From Gp6-AA40 sp035293405 (GTDB lineage: Bacteria > Acidobacteriota > Vicinamibacteria > Vicinamibacterales > UBA2999): a DNA stretch of 64,000 nucleotides. The notes beneath the pieces are model-generated. The model saw only the letters and a list, made by a program, of their open reading frames with translations. It was not told the DNA's origin and searched no databases. Both the position numbers and the translations under genes were made by a program. Within the stretch, counting starts at the first letter, position 1, and every line of letters starts with the position of its first letter. Below, piece after piece: positions 54,643 through 63,463 of the stretch. Location of the stretch: NCBI GenBank assembly GCA_035293405.1, contig DATDOE010000031.1, forward strand, positions 34,571-98,570, read 5' to 3'.

Positions 54643-56397
54643 CTAGCGCACAAACGCAAACGGCATCAGCGCCAGCGGCTCGCCTCGTCTGAACAACCGC
54701 GCCGGCGCGGTCAGGGCGCCAATCGCGCGCAACTCGCCCTTCCCGGCAAACAGGCTGAGGACGCTCGCGCCGCCGAACTGCTCGGTGAGCGCCTCGTAGA
54801 GGGACCGCCGGCCGGTGAACTCCACGAGCTCGACGTCCTCATCGGCCGGGATCTTCGCGCGCTCTTTCGCGATCGCCACGGCCGCATCGAGCCCCCCGAG
54901 CGCATCGACGAGTCCGCGCTCGCGCGCCTGCTGACCCGTCCACACCCGCCCCTGGGCGACGGCATCGATCTTCTCGGGCGTCGTCTTGCGGGCCTCGGCC
55001 GCCTTCTCGACGAAGTCGTCGTAGAAGCCCTGCATGAACTCCTGCACTTTCGCACGTTGCCTGGGCGTGAAGGCTGTAAACGGCGAGTTGATCTCTGCGT
55101 TGGCGCCCGAGCTCGCCGTTTCTCTGGTCACGCCGATCTTGTCCAGTGTGCCGCCAATGACGAACTTCCCGGAGTAGATGCCGATCGATCCGGTCAGCGT
55201 CGCGGGCTGGGCCACGATCGCGTGCGCCGGCATCGCGATGTAGTACCCACCCGAGGCGGCCAGGTCCGACATCGACACGATGAGCGGCCGCGACGTGTCG
55301 TCCTCGCGGGCCACCATCAGCTCGCGCCAGATCACATCCGAGGCTACCGACGATCCGCCAGGACTGTCGATCCTCAACACGATCGCCTTGATCGTGTCGT
55401 CGTCACGCGCGCGGCGGATCTGCTCGACCATCGTGTCCGATCCCAGGATGGAGCCATTCACCGGATCGTAGGTGCTCTTGCCCGACGCGATCGTGCCCAC
55501 GGCGTACAACACCGCGATGCGCGACCGCGGATTGAAACCCACTGACGCCGGAGTGGTCCGCTGGTACGCGGCGCCCTCGATGCGATCCGCCTCGTCAGAT
55601 CCCAGCGTCGGCATACGGTCGTCGAGTTGATCCTCGTAGGCCAGGTCGTCGACCAGTCCGGCCCGGAGCGCTTCTTCAGGCACGAACGGGCCCTGATCGA
55701 ACAGCGCGCGGACGTCCTGCTCCGTCTTCTTTCGGCTCTGCGCGATCCCGCGGACGAGCTGTTCGTACATGTCGCGATTGAGCGACTCGGTCATCTCACG
55801 ATGCGCCGGCGTGAAGCCTTTCTCGGTCAGCTGGTTGGGCGCCGACTTGTAATCGCCAATGTGAAGGAAGTCGGGAAACGCCCCGATCTTGTCGAGCGCG
55901 CCGCGGAGGAAGATCTCGTAGGACGCGACGCCGGTCAGATCGAGCGGGCTGCTCGGGAGCAGGAACACGCGGTCGGCGGCACTCGCCAGGTAGTACTCGC
56001 GGTCACCGCCGTACTCGAGGAAGGCCACGACCGTCTTCCCGGACTTTCGAAAATCCAGGACGGCGTCGCGCAGCTCCTGGACCTTGCCCCAAAACGGGAG
56101 CTGGAGCGTGGACGGCATCAGCAGCACGGTCTTGATGCGCGGATCGCGTTTGGCCTTTCGAAGGCTGTCCACGAAGCCGCGCACGGTGTTGGCATCCCGG
56201 CCGAAGACCTGCCCGACCACGTCGTCGGGCACGATCTCCTCCAGGCTGCCGCCGGGCCTGAGCACCAGCGTCGCCGAAGCCGGGACCGAGGGCCCGCGGG
56301 ACATGACCACGTACGTCAGCACGATGCCGGCGAGCGACACGAGCACGGCCATGCCGAGGAACGCGAGAACGAAACCGACGCCGCGGCGTAGAGCCAC
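54643..56397 (-). CDS. sppA: Signal peptide peptidase SppA, long (67K) form
   Basis: The 584-aa membrane-anchored serine protease degrades cleaved signal peptides in the periplasm. It has an N-terminal transmembrane helix (about 8-33) and two S49 domains. The catalytic Lys should lie in the first half (the region LRGALDKIGAFPDFLHIGDYKSAPNQL) and the nucleophile Ser in DLAASGGYYIAMPA, followed by ATLTGSIGIYSGKF and LRIDSPGGSSVASDVIW. Length is close to the E. coli enzyme (618 aa). Convergent with the PpiD-like gene and divergent from the FKBP gene. Confidence 0.92.
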   Translation of the reverse strand: MALRRGVGFVLAFLGMAVLVSLAGIVLTYVVMSRGPSVPASATLVLRPGGSLEEIVPDDVVGQVFGRDANTVRGFVDSLRKAKRDPRIKTVLLMPSTLQLPFWGKVQELRDAVLDFRKSGKTVVAFLEYGGDREYYLASAADRVFLLPSSPLDLTGVASYEIFLRGALDKIGAFPDFLHIGDYKSAPNQLTEKGFTPAHREMTESLNRDMYEQLVRGIAQSRKKTEQDVRALFDQGPFVPEEALRAGLVDDLAYEDQLDDRMPTLGSDEADRIEGAAYQRTTPASVGFNPRSRIAVLYAVGTIASGKSTYDPVNGSILGSDTMVEQIRRARDDDTIKAIVLRIDSPGGSSVASDVIWRELMVAREDDTSRPLIVSMSDLAASGGYYIAMPAHAIVAQPATLTGSIGIYSGKFVIGGTLDKIGVTRETASSGANAEINSPFTAFTPRQRAKVQEFMQGFYDDFVEKAAEARKTTPEKIDAVAQGRVWTGQQARERGLVDALGGLDAAVAIAKERAKIPADEDVELVEFTGRRSLYEALTEQFGGASVLSLFAGKGELRAIGALTAPARLFRRGEPLALMPFAFVR

Positions 56398-56459
56398 GTG
56401 TGCTCCTCCTGAAAGAGTGGTCCGGCTATTGTGTCAAAAACGGCAGGTATAATTCGGCC

Positions 56460-56822
56460 ATGAGCCAATCGCACATCACAGAACTCATCAAGGCCGACGA
56501 GCGCGTCGGCGACGGGGACGAAGCGTCCAGCGGACGCAGGGTCACCGTGCACTATACAGGGTGGCTCCACGACGACGGCAGTGAGGGACACAAAGGAAAG
56601 AAGTTCGACAGCTCGCGCGACCGAAACGAGCCGTTCGCGTTCCGTCTCGGCGCGGGCGAAGTGATTCGCGGCTGGGACGAGGGCGTGGCAGGCATGAAGG
56701 TCGGCGGCCGGCGAACGCTGACGATCCCTTCCGACCTCGGTTATGGGAAACGAGGCGCGGGCGGCCTCATCCCACCACACGCCGTTCTGATCTTCGACGT
56801 CGAGCTCCTCGACGTCCGCTAG
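56460..56822 (+). CDS. FKBP-type peptidyl-prolyl cis-trans isomerase
   Basis: The 120-aa protein is a single FKBP domain without signal peptide, thus cytoplasmic. Key blocks are GRRVTVHYTGWLHDDG, KKFDSSRDRNEPFAFRLGAG, EVIRGWDEGVAGMKVGGRR, IPSDLGYGKRGAGGLIPPHA and LIFDVELLDV, including the aromatic pocket residues of active FKBPs (Tyr, Phe, Asp, Trp). An insertion DGSEGHKG lengthens the first loop. ATG 56460 follows a GTATAATTC sequence (56447-56455) that could be a -10 box close to the start. Monocistronic. Confidence 0.93.
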   Translation: MSQSHITELIKADERVGDGDEASSGRRVTVHYTGWLHDDGSEGHKGKKFDSSRDRNEPFAFRLGAGEVIRGWDEGVAGMKVGGRRTLTIPSDLGYGKRGAGGLIPPHAVLIFDVELLDVR

Positions 56823-56944
56823 CCACCAAGAACACGAAGACGGATAGCCACAAAGAACACAAAGAGCACCAAGTTGTTTTCCTCAGAAGAAACTTTGTGA
56901 TCTTCGTGTCCTTTGCGGCCAATAGTCTTCGTGGCCTTCGTGGC
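56821..56944. repeat. Large inverted array, CACGAAG/CACAAAG units
   Basis: Arms of about 55 nt each (56821-56875 and 56890-56944) face each other with a 14-nt loop, the largest such hairpin in the window. The left arm starts at the FKBP stop codon and the right arm overlaps the GTG start of the RlmD-like gene (56940). Confidence 0.92.
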
Positions 56945-58328
56945 TGAGATCATCGTAGACATCGAGCGCCTGAACAGTGCTGGCGACGGCGTCGCCAGCT
57001 ACCGCGGCGGGCACATCACCGTTCCGTTCACGATTCCCGGCGAGCGCGTGCGCGTCGCCTTGGGGCCGCCGCGTGACGGAACGGTTGCGGCGTCGCTGCT
57101 TGACGTCGTGCGAGCGTCGCCTCACAGAGTCGACCCTGGCTGTGCGCATTTCGGCCCCTGCGGCGGGTGTGCATGGCAGCACATCGCCTATCCCGAACAG
57201 TTGCGACTCAAGACCGAGATGGTCACGCGACTCGTGCGCGAGTCGGTGCCGCAGGCGCCGGCCGCGCAGCCGATGCTGGCCGCCACTGCCCTCGACGATC
57301 CGTGGCGCTATCGCCACAAGGTGCACTTCGTGTTCGGGACCGAGGCTCGCGCGGGGCGGCGCGACGGCACGCTGGTCATGGGCCACTACGCCCGCGGCTC
57401 ACATCGCGTCGTGCCTGTTCATGAATGTCCAGTACACAACGAGCGGGGTAACACGGTCGCGTTCGGGCTCTTTGACCGCTACGCCAGGATGGGCTCGCAT
57501 AGCCGGACGGATTCCACGCTGAAGAGCATCGCGGTCCGTGCGAGCAGCAGCACGACGGAGACCATGGCCACGCTCGTCGTGACGAGCGACGCTGACAAGA
57601 GACTTCGAGCCGCCACGCGCCAGGTCCTCTCCAAGCCCTGGGCGCCCTCGTCATTCCACGTCAATCTCCACCCCCGCGGTGACGCCTACATCTTCGGCCG
57701 CGAGACGCGCCGTGTGGCCGGTCCCGAGCGCCTGCGCGAGGACGTCGCAGGCGTCTCATTCCTGATCTCGCCGGCCGCGTTCTTTCAAACCAATGTGAAG
57801 GCGGCTGAGATTCTGGTCCGGCTGGTCCTCGACGCGGTGCCGGCTGGCGGCACCGTCCTCGACTTGTACGCGGGAGCCGGCCTCTTCGCGCTGCCGCTCG
57901 CACACAGAGGGCACCGAGTGGTAGCGGTGGAAGCCAATCATGCGGCAGTGGCCGACGGCGAAGCCAGTCTTGGCTTGAGCCGCATCTCGAGGGACCAATG
58001 CCGCTTCATCGCCAAGCCGGCGGCCAGCGTCGTGCATCAGGCGACCGGCCCCCGACGCTCCACGGCCGGCTATCGGCTGCCAGCGATCGACGCCGTCGTG
58101 CTCGATCCGCCGCGCGAAGGATGCGAGGAGTCGGTGCTCGATGACGTGTTCGGCGCGATCGCTCCTACGACGGCAGTGTACGTGTCGTGCAATCCGGAAA
58201 CGCTGGCCCGCGATCTGAAACGCATCGCGACGCACGGCTACAAGGCCACCTCGATCCAGCCGGTCGACATGTTTCCGCACACGCCTCACATCGAGGCCGT
58301 CGTGGTGATTCAGTCGCTCCGCGGTTAG
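56940..58328 (+). CDS. rlmD: 23S rRNA (uracil-5-)-methyltransferase, RumA/RlmD family
   Basis: The 462-aa enzyme makes m5U in 23S rRNA using S-adenosylmethionine. It has an N-terminal TRAM-like domain (IERLNSAGDGVASYRGGHI), an iron-sulphur site CAHFGPCGGC plus a later CPVH, the SAM motif VLDLYAGAGLFALPLA, FFQTNVKAAE, the DPPREG motif and the catalytic Cys in VSCNPETLARD. The GTG at 56940 is chosen because earlier codons are in the repeat. Target (U1939 or U747) cannot be told apart. Convergent overlap of 4 nt with a decayed gene follows. Confidence 0.88.
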   Translation: MAEIIVDIERLNSAGDGVASYRGGHITVPFTIPGERVRVALGPPRDGTVAASLLDVVRASPHRVDPGCAHFGPCGGCAWQHIAYPEQLRLKTEMVTRLVRESVPQAPAAQPMLAATALDDPWRYRHKVHFVFGTEARAGRRDGTLVMGHYARGSHRVVPVHECPVHNERGNTVAFGLFDRYARMGSHSRTDSTLKSIAVRASSSTTETMATLVVTSDADKRLRAATRQVLSKPWAPSSFHVNLHPRGDAYIFGRETRRVAGPERLREDVAGVSFLISPAAFFQTNVKAAEILVRLVLDAVPAGGTVLDLYAGAGLFALPLAHRGHRVVAVEANHAAVADGEASLGLSRISRDQCRFIAKPAASVVHQATGPRRSTAGYRLPAIDAVVLDPPREGCEESVLDDVFGAIAPTTAVYVSCNPETLARDLKRIATHGYKATSIQPVDMFPHTPHIEAVVVIQSLRG

Positions 58329-58849
58329 CGGCCGAATCCCAAGGATGAGAGCTCGTGTGCCCAGGCAAGGGCGCCTGAATAGGCGCGCGGGAGACGGGCC
58401 TCGCTGGAGAGCGGGAGATCCGCAATCGCCTCCGCCATCGAGCAGCCCAGCATCGCGTCGAGCACCGAGCAGAGCCCGACGAGAAACAGCTCGCCCGCCC
58501 CGACATCCGGCAGCGTCTCCCCGAGAAGCCTCGGAAATCGAGCGCACTTGCCGTCGCATCGGGTACGCCGCCGAATTGATGCACTGCAAGACGCGCAGGC
58601 TCAGCGTCGCGTCCTGCTTGATCAGATGTTCCAGTGCATCAACCGTGAGCGCCGGCCGGTTGAGCGCGGCCAGGAGCTGCAGATGCACAGCGTGCCGCAC
58701 GGGCAACGCGCCGCCCGATCGGGTTTCCGGTCTGTGAGCAGCATCGAGCGTGTCACGTTGATGAACGCCGTACGGCCATTGGTCAAGGTGTCGAGCCGAA
58801 GGTCGAGCACGGCGCCGGTCAACACGCGTGTGCCGGCGAGGTCGCCGTC
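58325..58849 (-). pseudogene. Decayed EAL-HDOD (YuxH-like) signalling gene
   Basis: Three fragments in different frames align with one EAL-HDOD protein: an EAL piece (58849-58730, TRVLTGAVLDLRLDTLTNGR), an HDOD N-terminal piece (58706-58527, LPVRHAVHLQLLAALNRPAL, then INSAAYPMRRQVRSISEA) and an HDOD C-terminal piece running to TAA at 58325 (LLGETLPDVGAGELFLVGLC, LSSEARLPRAYSGALAWAH). The EAL catalytic half and the middle of HDOD are missing, and frames shift between pieces. It is a remnant of a c-di-GMP-related regulator, not functional. Confidence 0.8.
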
Positions 58850-58913
58850 GATCGTGCACGCAGTGTCGCGAACGCCGCCGCGGTGACTTGAAGGCGACGT
58901 AGAATACCCGCCC

Positions 58914-60233
58914 ATGCGCAGTTTTCTTCGCCTCGTGCTCGCCGCTTGCCTCGTGCTGCCACTCGCCGATCGCCTCCACGGACAGCAGCCTCAGAAGAAG
59001 TACCCCTATCCCGTCGTGCGGGATCAGCGCGGCGTCATTCCTCCGGGCCCCCGTGTCGCGCCGTTCAACAGCCCCGCGCTCGGCGACGGCCCCTTCGACT
59101 TCGAGACCTACGAGCAACGGCACATCCGGGTCTCGGTCGTCACCAAGGGCCTGTCACATCCGTGGAGCCTCGCGTTCCTGCCTGCCCCGAGCGGAGTCGA
59201 GGGGCCCGGCGGCGACATGCTCATCACCGAGCGCATCGGCCGCCTGCGCCTCGTGCGCAACGGCGTGCTGCAGCCGGAGCCGGTCGCGGGCACGCCGAAG
59301 GTTGTCTCGATGGGCACGATGGCCGGACTGATGGACATTGCCCTCCACCCGCGCTTCGCCGAGAACAAGTGGATCTACATCTCGTACCACAAGCCTGCCG
59401 GAACCGGAGCCGGCTGGGACGGGAAAGAATCGCCGCTGGCGAGCAACGCAATCATGCGCGGCACGTGGGACGGCAACCGGCTCACGGATGTCAGAGACAT
59501 CTTCGTGGCCGACGACGTGGACATGGAAGCATCGCGGATCGCCTTCGGTCTCGACGGCGTGCTCTACATGACGATCGGCGGGCCCGGCACCGGGCCGCAG
59601 GAAAGCCTCGATCGACCTCAACGCGGGAATGACTACGCCGGCAAGCTCCTCCGCATGCGCGACGATGGCAGCCTGCCACCGGACAACCCGTTCGCCGGCA
59701 AGGCCGGCTACAAGCCGTTCATCTTCTCGATGGGCCATCGCAATCAGCTCGGACTCGCGGTCAACCCCTTCAACGGCGAGGTCTGGGCCGGGGAGCAGGG
59801 ACCGAACGGCGGCGACGAAGTGAACATCATCAAGGCCGGGAAGAACTACGGATGGCCGATCCTGAGCGACGGGCGCGACTACCGCGGTCCCTACATCTCG
59901 GAATCTCCGTACAGGGCCGGCATGGAGCGCGCGCACATCGTCTGGGTGCCATCGATCGCGCTCTCAGGGATGGCCTTCTATACCGGCGATCGCTTTCCCA
60001 ACTGGAAGCGCAACCTGTTCATCGGCGGCATGCGCGAAGGCGAAATCGCGCGCACGGGTCAACTCGTCCGAGTCGTCTTCAACGACAACTGGCAGGAGAT
60101 GCGGCGCGAGATGCTGCTGCGCGATCTGCATCAGCGCATCCGCGACGTGCGACAGAGTCCCGACGGACTCCTGTACGTGCTGACCGAAGAGGACGCCGCC
60201 GCGCTGCTACGCATTGAACCTGTTGACCAGTAG
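58914..60233 (+). CDS. PQQ-dependent soluble sugar (aldose/sorbosone) dehydrogenase
   Basis: The 439-aa protein has a signal peptide (MRSFLRLVLAACLVLPLADR) and a six-blade glucose/sorbosone dehydrogenase fold: VVTKGLSHPWSLAFLP with the catalytic His region, DMLITERIGRLRLV, GLMDIALHPRFAENKWIYIS, SMGHRNQLGLAVNPFNGEVW, EQGPNGGDEVNIIKAGKNYG and WVPSIALSGMAFYTGDRFP. Family members oxidise aldose sugars in the periplasm with PQQ. It is the second quinoprotein in the window. It has no haem motif and no obvious operon partner. Confidence 0.9.
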   Translation: MRSFLRLVLAACLVLPLADRLHGQQPQKKYPYPVVRDQRGVIPPGPRVAPFNSPALGDGPFDFETYEQRHIRVSVVTKGLSHPWSLAFLPAPSGVEGPGGDMLITERIGRLRLVRNGVLQPEPVAGTPKVVSMGTMAGLMDIALHPRFAENKWIYISYHKPAGTGAGWDGKESPLASNAIMRGTWDGNRLTDVRDIFVADDVDMEASRIAFGLDGVLYMTIGGPGTGPQESLDRPQRGNDYAGKLLRMRDDGSLPPDNPFAGKAGYKPFIFSMGHRNQLGLAVNPFNGEVWAGEQGPNGGDEVNIIKAGKNYGWPILSDGRDYRGPYISESPYRAGMERAHIVWVPSIALSGMAFYTGDRFPNWKRNLFIGGMREGEIARTGQLVRVVFNDNWQEMRREMLLRDLHQRIRDVRQSPDGLLYVLTEEDAAALLRIEPVDQ

Positions 60234-60234
60234 A

Positions 60235-60252
60235 GCGCGCCCTTCAGCGCGC
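60235..60252 (+). terminator. Short GC hairpin after the sugar dehydrogenase
   Basis: GCGCGC-CCTTCA-GCGCGC directly follows the TAG stop (60231-60233). There is no T-tract, so it is at best a weak or factor-assisted terminator. The CTTCAG loop recalls the dispersed palindromes of family 2. Confidence 0.45.
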
Positions 60253-60399
60253 GCGGACAGCCCGGAGTGCGACCGAGGCAGGTGCTGAGGTAGCGACCGA
60301 TCACAATCGTAAGCACTCAAACTCGGCTGAAGAAACGTGAAAGCTCAGCCAGCCGCGCCCCTGTAGAATCTCTGCCTACCTCCCTCCTGCAGAGGGTTC

Positions 60400-61149
60400 A
60401 TGCCCACGGTCCTCGTGATTGACGAGAACCGCGGCGCGCTCGATGCGATCGGGCGCGTCTTGCGTAGTGCCGGATTCAAAGTCGCGTTAGCCAGTACGGG
60501 CCGTGAGGGGCTGCGCCTGGCGCAGCACCGTACGATTGATCTCGTCGTCGCCGATCTCCGTCTGGCCGACATCACCGGCATGGAGGTACTCAAACGTCTT
60601 CGGCAGGAGCTCGTCGATATCCCGGTGATCGTGACCGGTCTCGCGTCGACCGCATCAGCGCTCGAAGCCGGGAAGCTGGGCGCGGCGGATTACGTCGAGA
60701 AGCCCGTGTTCCCGGATCGTCTCGTCGATATCGTCCGATCCTACGCACCTGGCCCGTCGGGGCCCGACACCGGCGGCACGAAGCCTCCAGTCCGCGCGAA
60801 TTCACAGATCATCCAGACGATGCGGGTGATCGAGGAGCGGTATGCGGATGCGTCTCTGCACGTCGGCGCCGTCGCGCATGACCTTGGCGTCTCGACCGAG
60901 CACCTCTGCCGCGTGATCAAACGCCAGACCGGACTGACGTTCGTGATGCTCCTCAGGCGCGCGCGCGTCCGTGCCGCATGCCGTCTTCTGCAGACAACCA
61001 CGCTCAGCATGAAGGAGATCGCCGGCCGGGTCGGATTCAGCAGCGCAAGCCGATTCGACAACGACTTCAAGAGCGTGTGCGGCGTCTCGCCGTCGGCGTA
61101 CCGTGCGGACGTGTGGCGCCAGCCTCGGCCTTGTACCCCATCGAGTTGA
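60400..61149 (+). CDS. Response regulator with C-terminal AraC-type DNA-binding domain
   Basis: The 249-aa protein has an N-terminal receiver (residues 1-115) with a proper phospho-site: IDEN after beta-1, Asp in VVADLRLADITGMEVL, Thr in VIVTGLAS and Lys in YVEKPV. A linker leads to an AraC/XylS two-helix-turn-helix domain (SLHVGAVAHDLGVSTEHLCR, then LSMKEIAGRVGFSSASRFDN and FKSVCGVSPSAYR). It is an orphan: no histidine kinase lies nearby. Possible targets include the di-haem oxidoreductase gene downstream or the quinoprotein upstream. Confidence 0.9.
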   Translation: MPTVLVIDENRGALDAIGRVLRSAGFKVALASTGREGLRLAQHRTIDLVVADLRLADITGMEVLKRLRQELVDIPVIVTGLASTASALEAGKLGAADYVEKPVFPDRLVDIVRSYAPGPSGPDTGGTKPPVRANSQIIQTMRVIEERYADASLHVGAVAHDLGVSTEHLCRVIKRQTGLTFVMLLRRARVRAACRLLQTTTLSMKEIAGRVGFSSASRFDNDFKSVCGVSPSAYRADVWRQPRPCTPSS

Positions 61150-61393
61150 CGCGCCGGGCTACTTGACGTTCACCGTGTCCGACCAGCTCGACGCTAAGGC
61201 CTCGCACATCAATTGCCGTCAAGCAATATCAAATCGCGGCAAGTCTTCGCGTGTGCGCGTGGAGCATGAGTCCTCACAATACGCGCTGACTACGCTCCCT
61301 CCAATTCACGAGTCGCAACCATCTCACGGCCACGCCGATCTTGTCGGGGCGCGGTCACCAGTACAGCCTACCGGGTGTGGAAAGAGGCATGCG

Positions 61394-62689
61394 ATGAGCG
61401 GTGTGTTTAGAGTGGGGGTATGTGTGTCGGCGAGCGTGTTGGCGCTCGCCATCGGTCTCGGCGCGCGCGCAGAAACGACTCAAGGCAGCGCCGCCGAGGC
61501 GCTGGCGGCCTTCGACGGTGAGTCCAACGGATTCGCCGAAGAGTTCTGCGCGGACCAGGGAGCCCTGGCGGAAATCACGACAGACTCACCAGCGATTGAC
61601 GCAGACGAATGCGGCTTCGAGGAGTCCGCGGAAGAGTTCCTCGGCCCGGAACACGTCTCGGATGGACTCGGACCGGTGTTCAACGCAGCGGGATGCGGTG
61701 AGTGCCACGCGACGCCCGTCCTCGGCGGAACGACCCAGGTTGCCGAGCGCCGCGCCGGATTCTTCAACGGCTTCCAGTTCCTCGAACATCCAGGTGGCTC
61801 GTTGCTTCACGACCGCGCCACCGACGCCTCGCTTCAGGAGTCGGTGATCCCGTCGAGGACCAATGTCTTCACGTTCCGCGCCTCGCAAAGCATCCTCGGA
61901 GACGGATTCGTGGAGGCGATCGCCAACAGCACTCTCTCGGCGATTGCCGCCGCCCAACCGTTCTCGATGCGGGGCCAGATGATTCAAGTGCCGGTGTTCG
62001 AGAAGCCCGGCATGACGCGAACGGGGCGATTCGGATGGAAGGACCAGCAGGCCAGCCTGCTGTCGTTCTCGGCCGATGCCTATGTGAACGAAATGGGCAT
62101 CACCAGCCCCCTTCAGCCCACCGAGCCGACGTCGAACGGCAAATCGGTGAGTGACTTCGACAACGTGCCGTTGGGCCATCCGAATGACCCGGACGATGAT
62201 GGTGTGGACGTCGCGTTGTTCGCGGTCTTCATGCGCTCGACCAAGGCGCCGCCTCGAGACGAGGCGCGCGCCGCCACACCGGAGGCCGTGGCCGGAAGCG
62301 CGATCTTCAATCAGATCGGCTGCGGGGTGTGCCACACGCGCAATATCGTGACCGCCGAGCCTGGAACGCCGCTCAACGGCGGGGCTCTCAAGGTTGCGGC
62401 CGCGCTGGGCAACAAGCGCATCCACCCCTTCGGCGACTATCTCCTGCATGACGTCGGGACTGGTGACGGGATCGTGCAGAACGGCGGACCATCCACGAGG
62501 AACAAGGTGCGCACGGCGGCCCTGTGGGGCCTTCGCGCGCGTGGCCGGTTCATGCACGATTTCCTGAGCCAGAGCGTCGAGGACGCCATTCACCGTCACG
62601 ACAACCAGGCTCAGTCGGCGCGGCGTGGCTTCAACGCGCTTCCCCGGTCGGACCAGAGGAGGCTGCTGGCGTTCCTCAACTCGCTCTGA
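61394..62689 (+). CDS. Di-haem oxidoreductase, DUF1111 family (putative peroxidase/thiol oxidoreductase)
   Basis: The 431-aa exported protein (signal peptide MSGVFRVGVCVSASVLALAI) carries two c-type haem sites, CGECH (about residue 100) and CGVCH (about 315), with family blocks GLGPVFNAAGC, RTGRFGWKDQQASLLSFSADAYVNEMGI and GGPSTRNKVRTAALWGLRARGRFMHD. DUF1111 proteins resemble MauG/cytochrome c peroxidases and their substrates are unclear. ATG 61394 is preferred for the signal peptide. The 244 bp upstream hold no gene but probably the promoter. A hairpin 24 nt downstream adjoins a tRNA-Cys fragment. Confidence 0.87.
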   Translation: MSGVFRVGVCVSASVLALAIGLGARAETTQGSAAEALAAFDGESNGFAEEFCADQGALAEITTDSPAIDADECGFEESAEEFLGPEHVSDGLGPVFNAAGCGECHATPVLGGTTQVAERRAGFFNGFQFLEHPGGSLLHDRATDASLQESVIPSRTNVFTFRASQSILGDGFVEAIANSTLSAIAAAQPFSMRGQMIQVPVFEKPGMTRTGRFGWKDQQASLLSFSADAYVNEMGITSPLQPTEPTSNGKSVSDFDNVPLGHPNDPDDDGVDVALFAVFMRSTKAPPRDEARAATPEAVAGSAIFNQIGCGVCHTRNIVTAEPGTPLNGGALKVAAALGNKRIHPFGDYLLHDVGTGDGIVQNGGPSTRNKVRTAALWGLRARGRFMHDFLSQSVEDAIHRHDNQAQSARRGFNALPRSDQRRLLAFLNSL

Positions 62690-62712
62690 CGGAGAGGGCC
62701 TCAAGAATCACG

Positions 62713-62751
62713 CCTCAGGGCTCAGGGCCGGTCAAGGCCTGAGCCCTGAGG
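62713..62751. repeat. Inverted heptad hairpin, CTCAGGG units, abutting a tRNA fragment
   Basis: CCTCAGGGCTCAGG (62713-62726) pairs perfectly with CCTGAGCCCTGAGG (62738-62751), loop 11 nt. It follows the di-haem oxidoreductase stop and its right arm runs into the 5' side of the anticodon stem of the tRNA-Cys fragment, in the place where the rest of the tRNA should be. Confidence 0.88.
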
Positions 62752-62796
62752 TCTGCAAAACCTCCATCCCCGGTTCAAATCCGGGCGGCGCCTCCA
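62748..62796 (+). tRNA. tRNA-Cys(GCA), 3' part only
   Basis: The anticodon arm is intact: GAGGT (62748-62752), loop CTGCAAA with anticodon GCA at 62755-62757, ACCTC. The T-arm is intact: CCCGG, loop TTCAAAT, CCGGG (62769-62785). Then comes acceptor CGGCGCC, T and an encoded CCA (62786-62796). The 5' acceptor strand that should read GGCGCCG is not found upstream, and a normal D-arm cannot be drawn because the region is occupied by the CTCAGGG hairpin. It is therefore probably a tRNA remnant such as an attachment-site copy, not a working gene. Confidence 0.72.
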
Positions 62797-62949
62797 AACT
62801 TCTCTAGGAAATTCGCGGATCTCTGACGGTGAGTAGGTTGTAAGGCCGTCGTTAACTGTCTCGAATCGTCTCGAGAAGGGGCTGACTCGCGGCGTCCGCC
62901 CAGCGCAAGCCATTGATGGTCTGTGACTTGCGGATCGTGTGCATCGACG

Positions 62950-63285
62950 ATGGCGGAGGTTCGAAACCTCCTTTTCGCATCGCCAACGCACGCCACGCAG
63001 CTGGCTGCAGCCGGCAGTCTCATCGCGCTTCCTGGCACCGGAGTGAATGACATCACCTTCACCCAGGAGGCCAACGGGCAGAAATAGTCACGCGCCCTGT
63101 CGGATGCGGGCATGGCTGCCCTCAAGGCGAGCGAGGCCATGAACATGGAGGCGCTAGTCGCTGCCAATGGCCAACTCGTGGACGCGTGTGAAGGCTGCCG
63201 TAAGGAATTCAAGCCCTCTCTGCCAAGCGAGGGCATTACTCATAAGCACATGCACGCGGTTCCCTCTGGTACACAATCCCGATAA
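62950..63285 (+). pseudogene. Cytochrome c-type protein remnant with internal stop and broken haem motif
   Basis: In one frame (codons ending in TAA 63283-63285) the translation reads LAAAGSLIALPG, then after an in-frame TAG at 63085-63087 SRALSDAGMAALKASEAMNM, EALVAANGQLVDACEGCRKE. This matches small exported c-type cytochromes whose C-terminus has AxALKAxxAKNxxAL and ACxxCH. Here the haem motif is CEGCR, His lost to Arg. The stop and lost ligand mark it as a pseudogene. The N-terminal boundary is approximate. The 178 bp up to the next gene hold nothing recognisable. Confidence 0.72.
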
Positions 63286-63463
63286 GCATCACGTCGTCGA
63301 CTTCCTGCGCAGCTATCTTCATCAGCACTGGGAGGTGCTGCGACATGCGCAGATCAAAGACTCCACGTCGGCGTGCTGGCGCTGCTTGAAAAGTCGGGAG
63401 TGGAACGCCGACAAGCTGTAGACAGCGGACTGCAGACCCGGGCCGGCGAGAAGGAGAGGCTGC

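Noticed and set aside
62956..62976. T-arm-like sequence GGAGG-TTCGAAA-CCTCC as a second tRNA fragment
   Set aside because: No anticodon arm, acceptor strand or CCA fits around it, and it lies inside the cytochrome pseudogene frame; a chance palindrome is more likely.
63286..63463. Short open frame ending at 63421 upstream of the SAM synthetase gene
   Set aside because: It reads across the cytochrome remnant in another frame, has no ribosome binding site and no recognisable motif.
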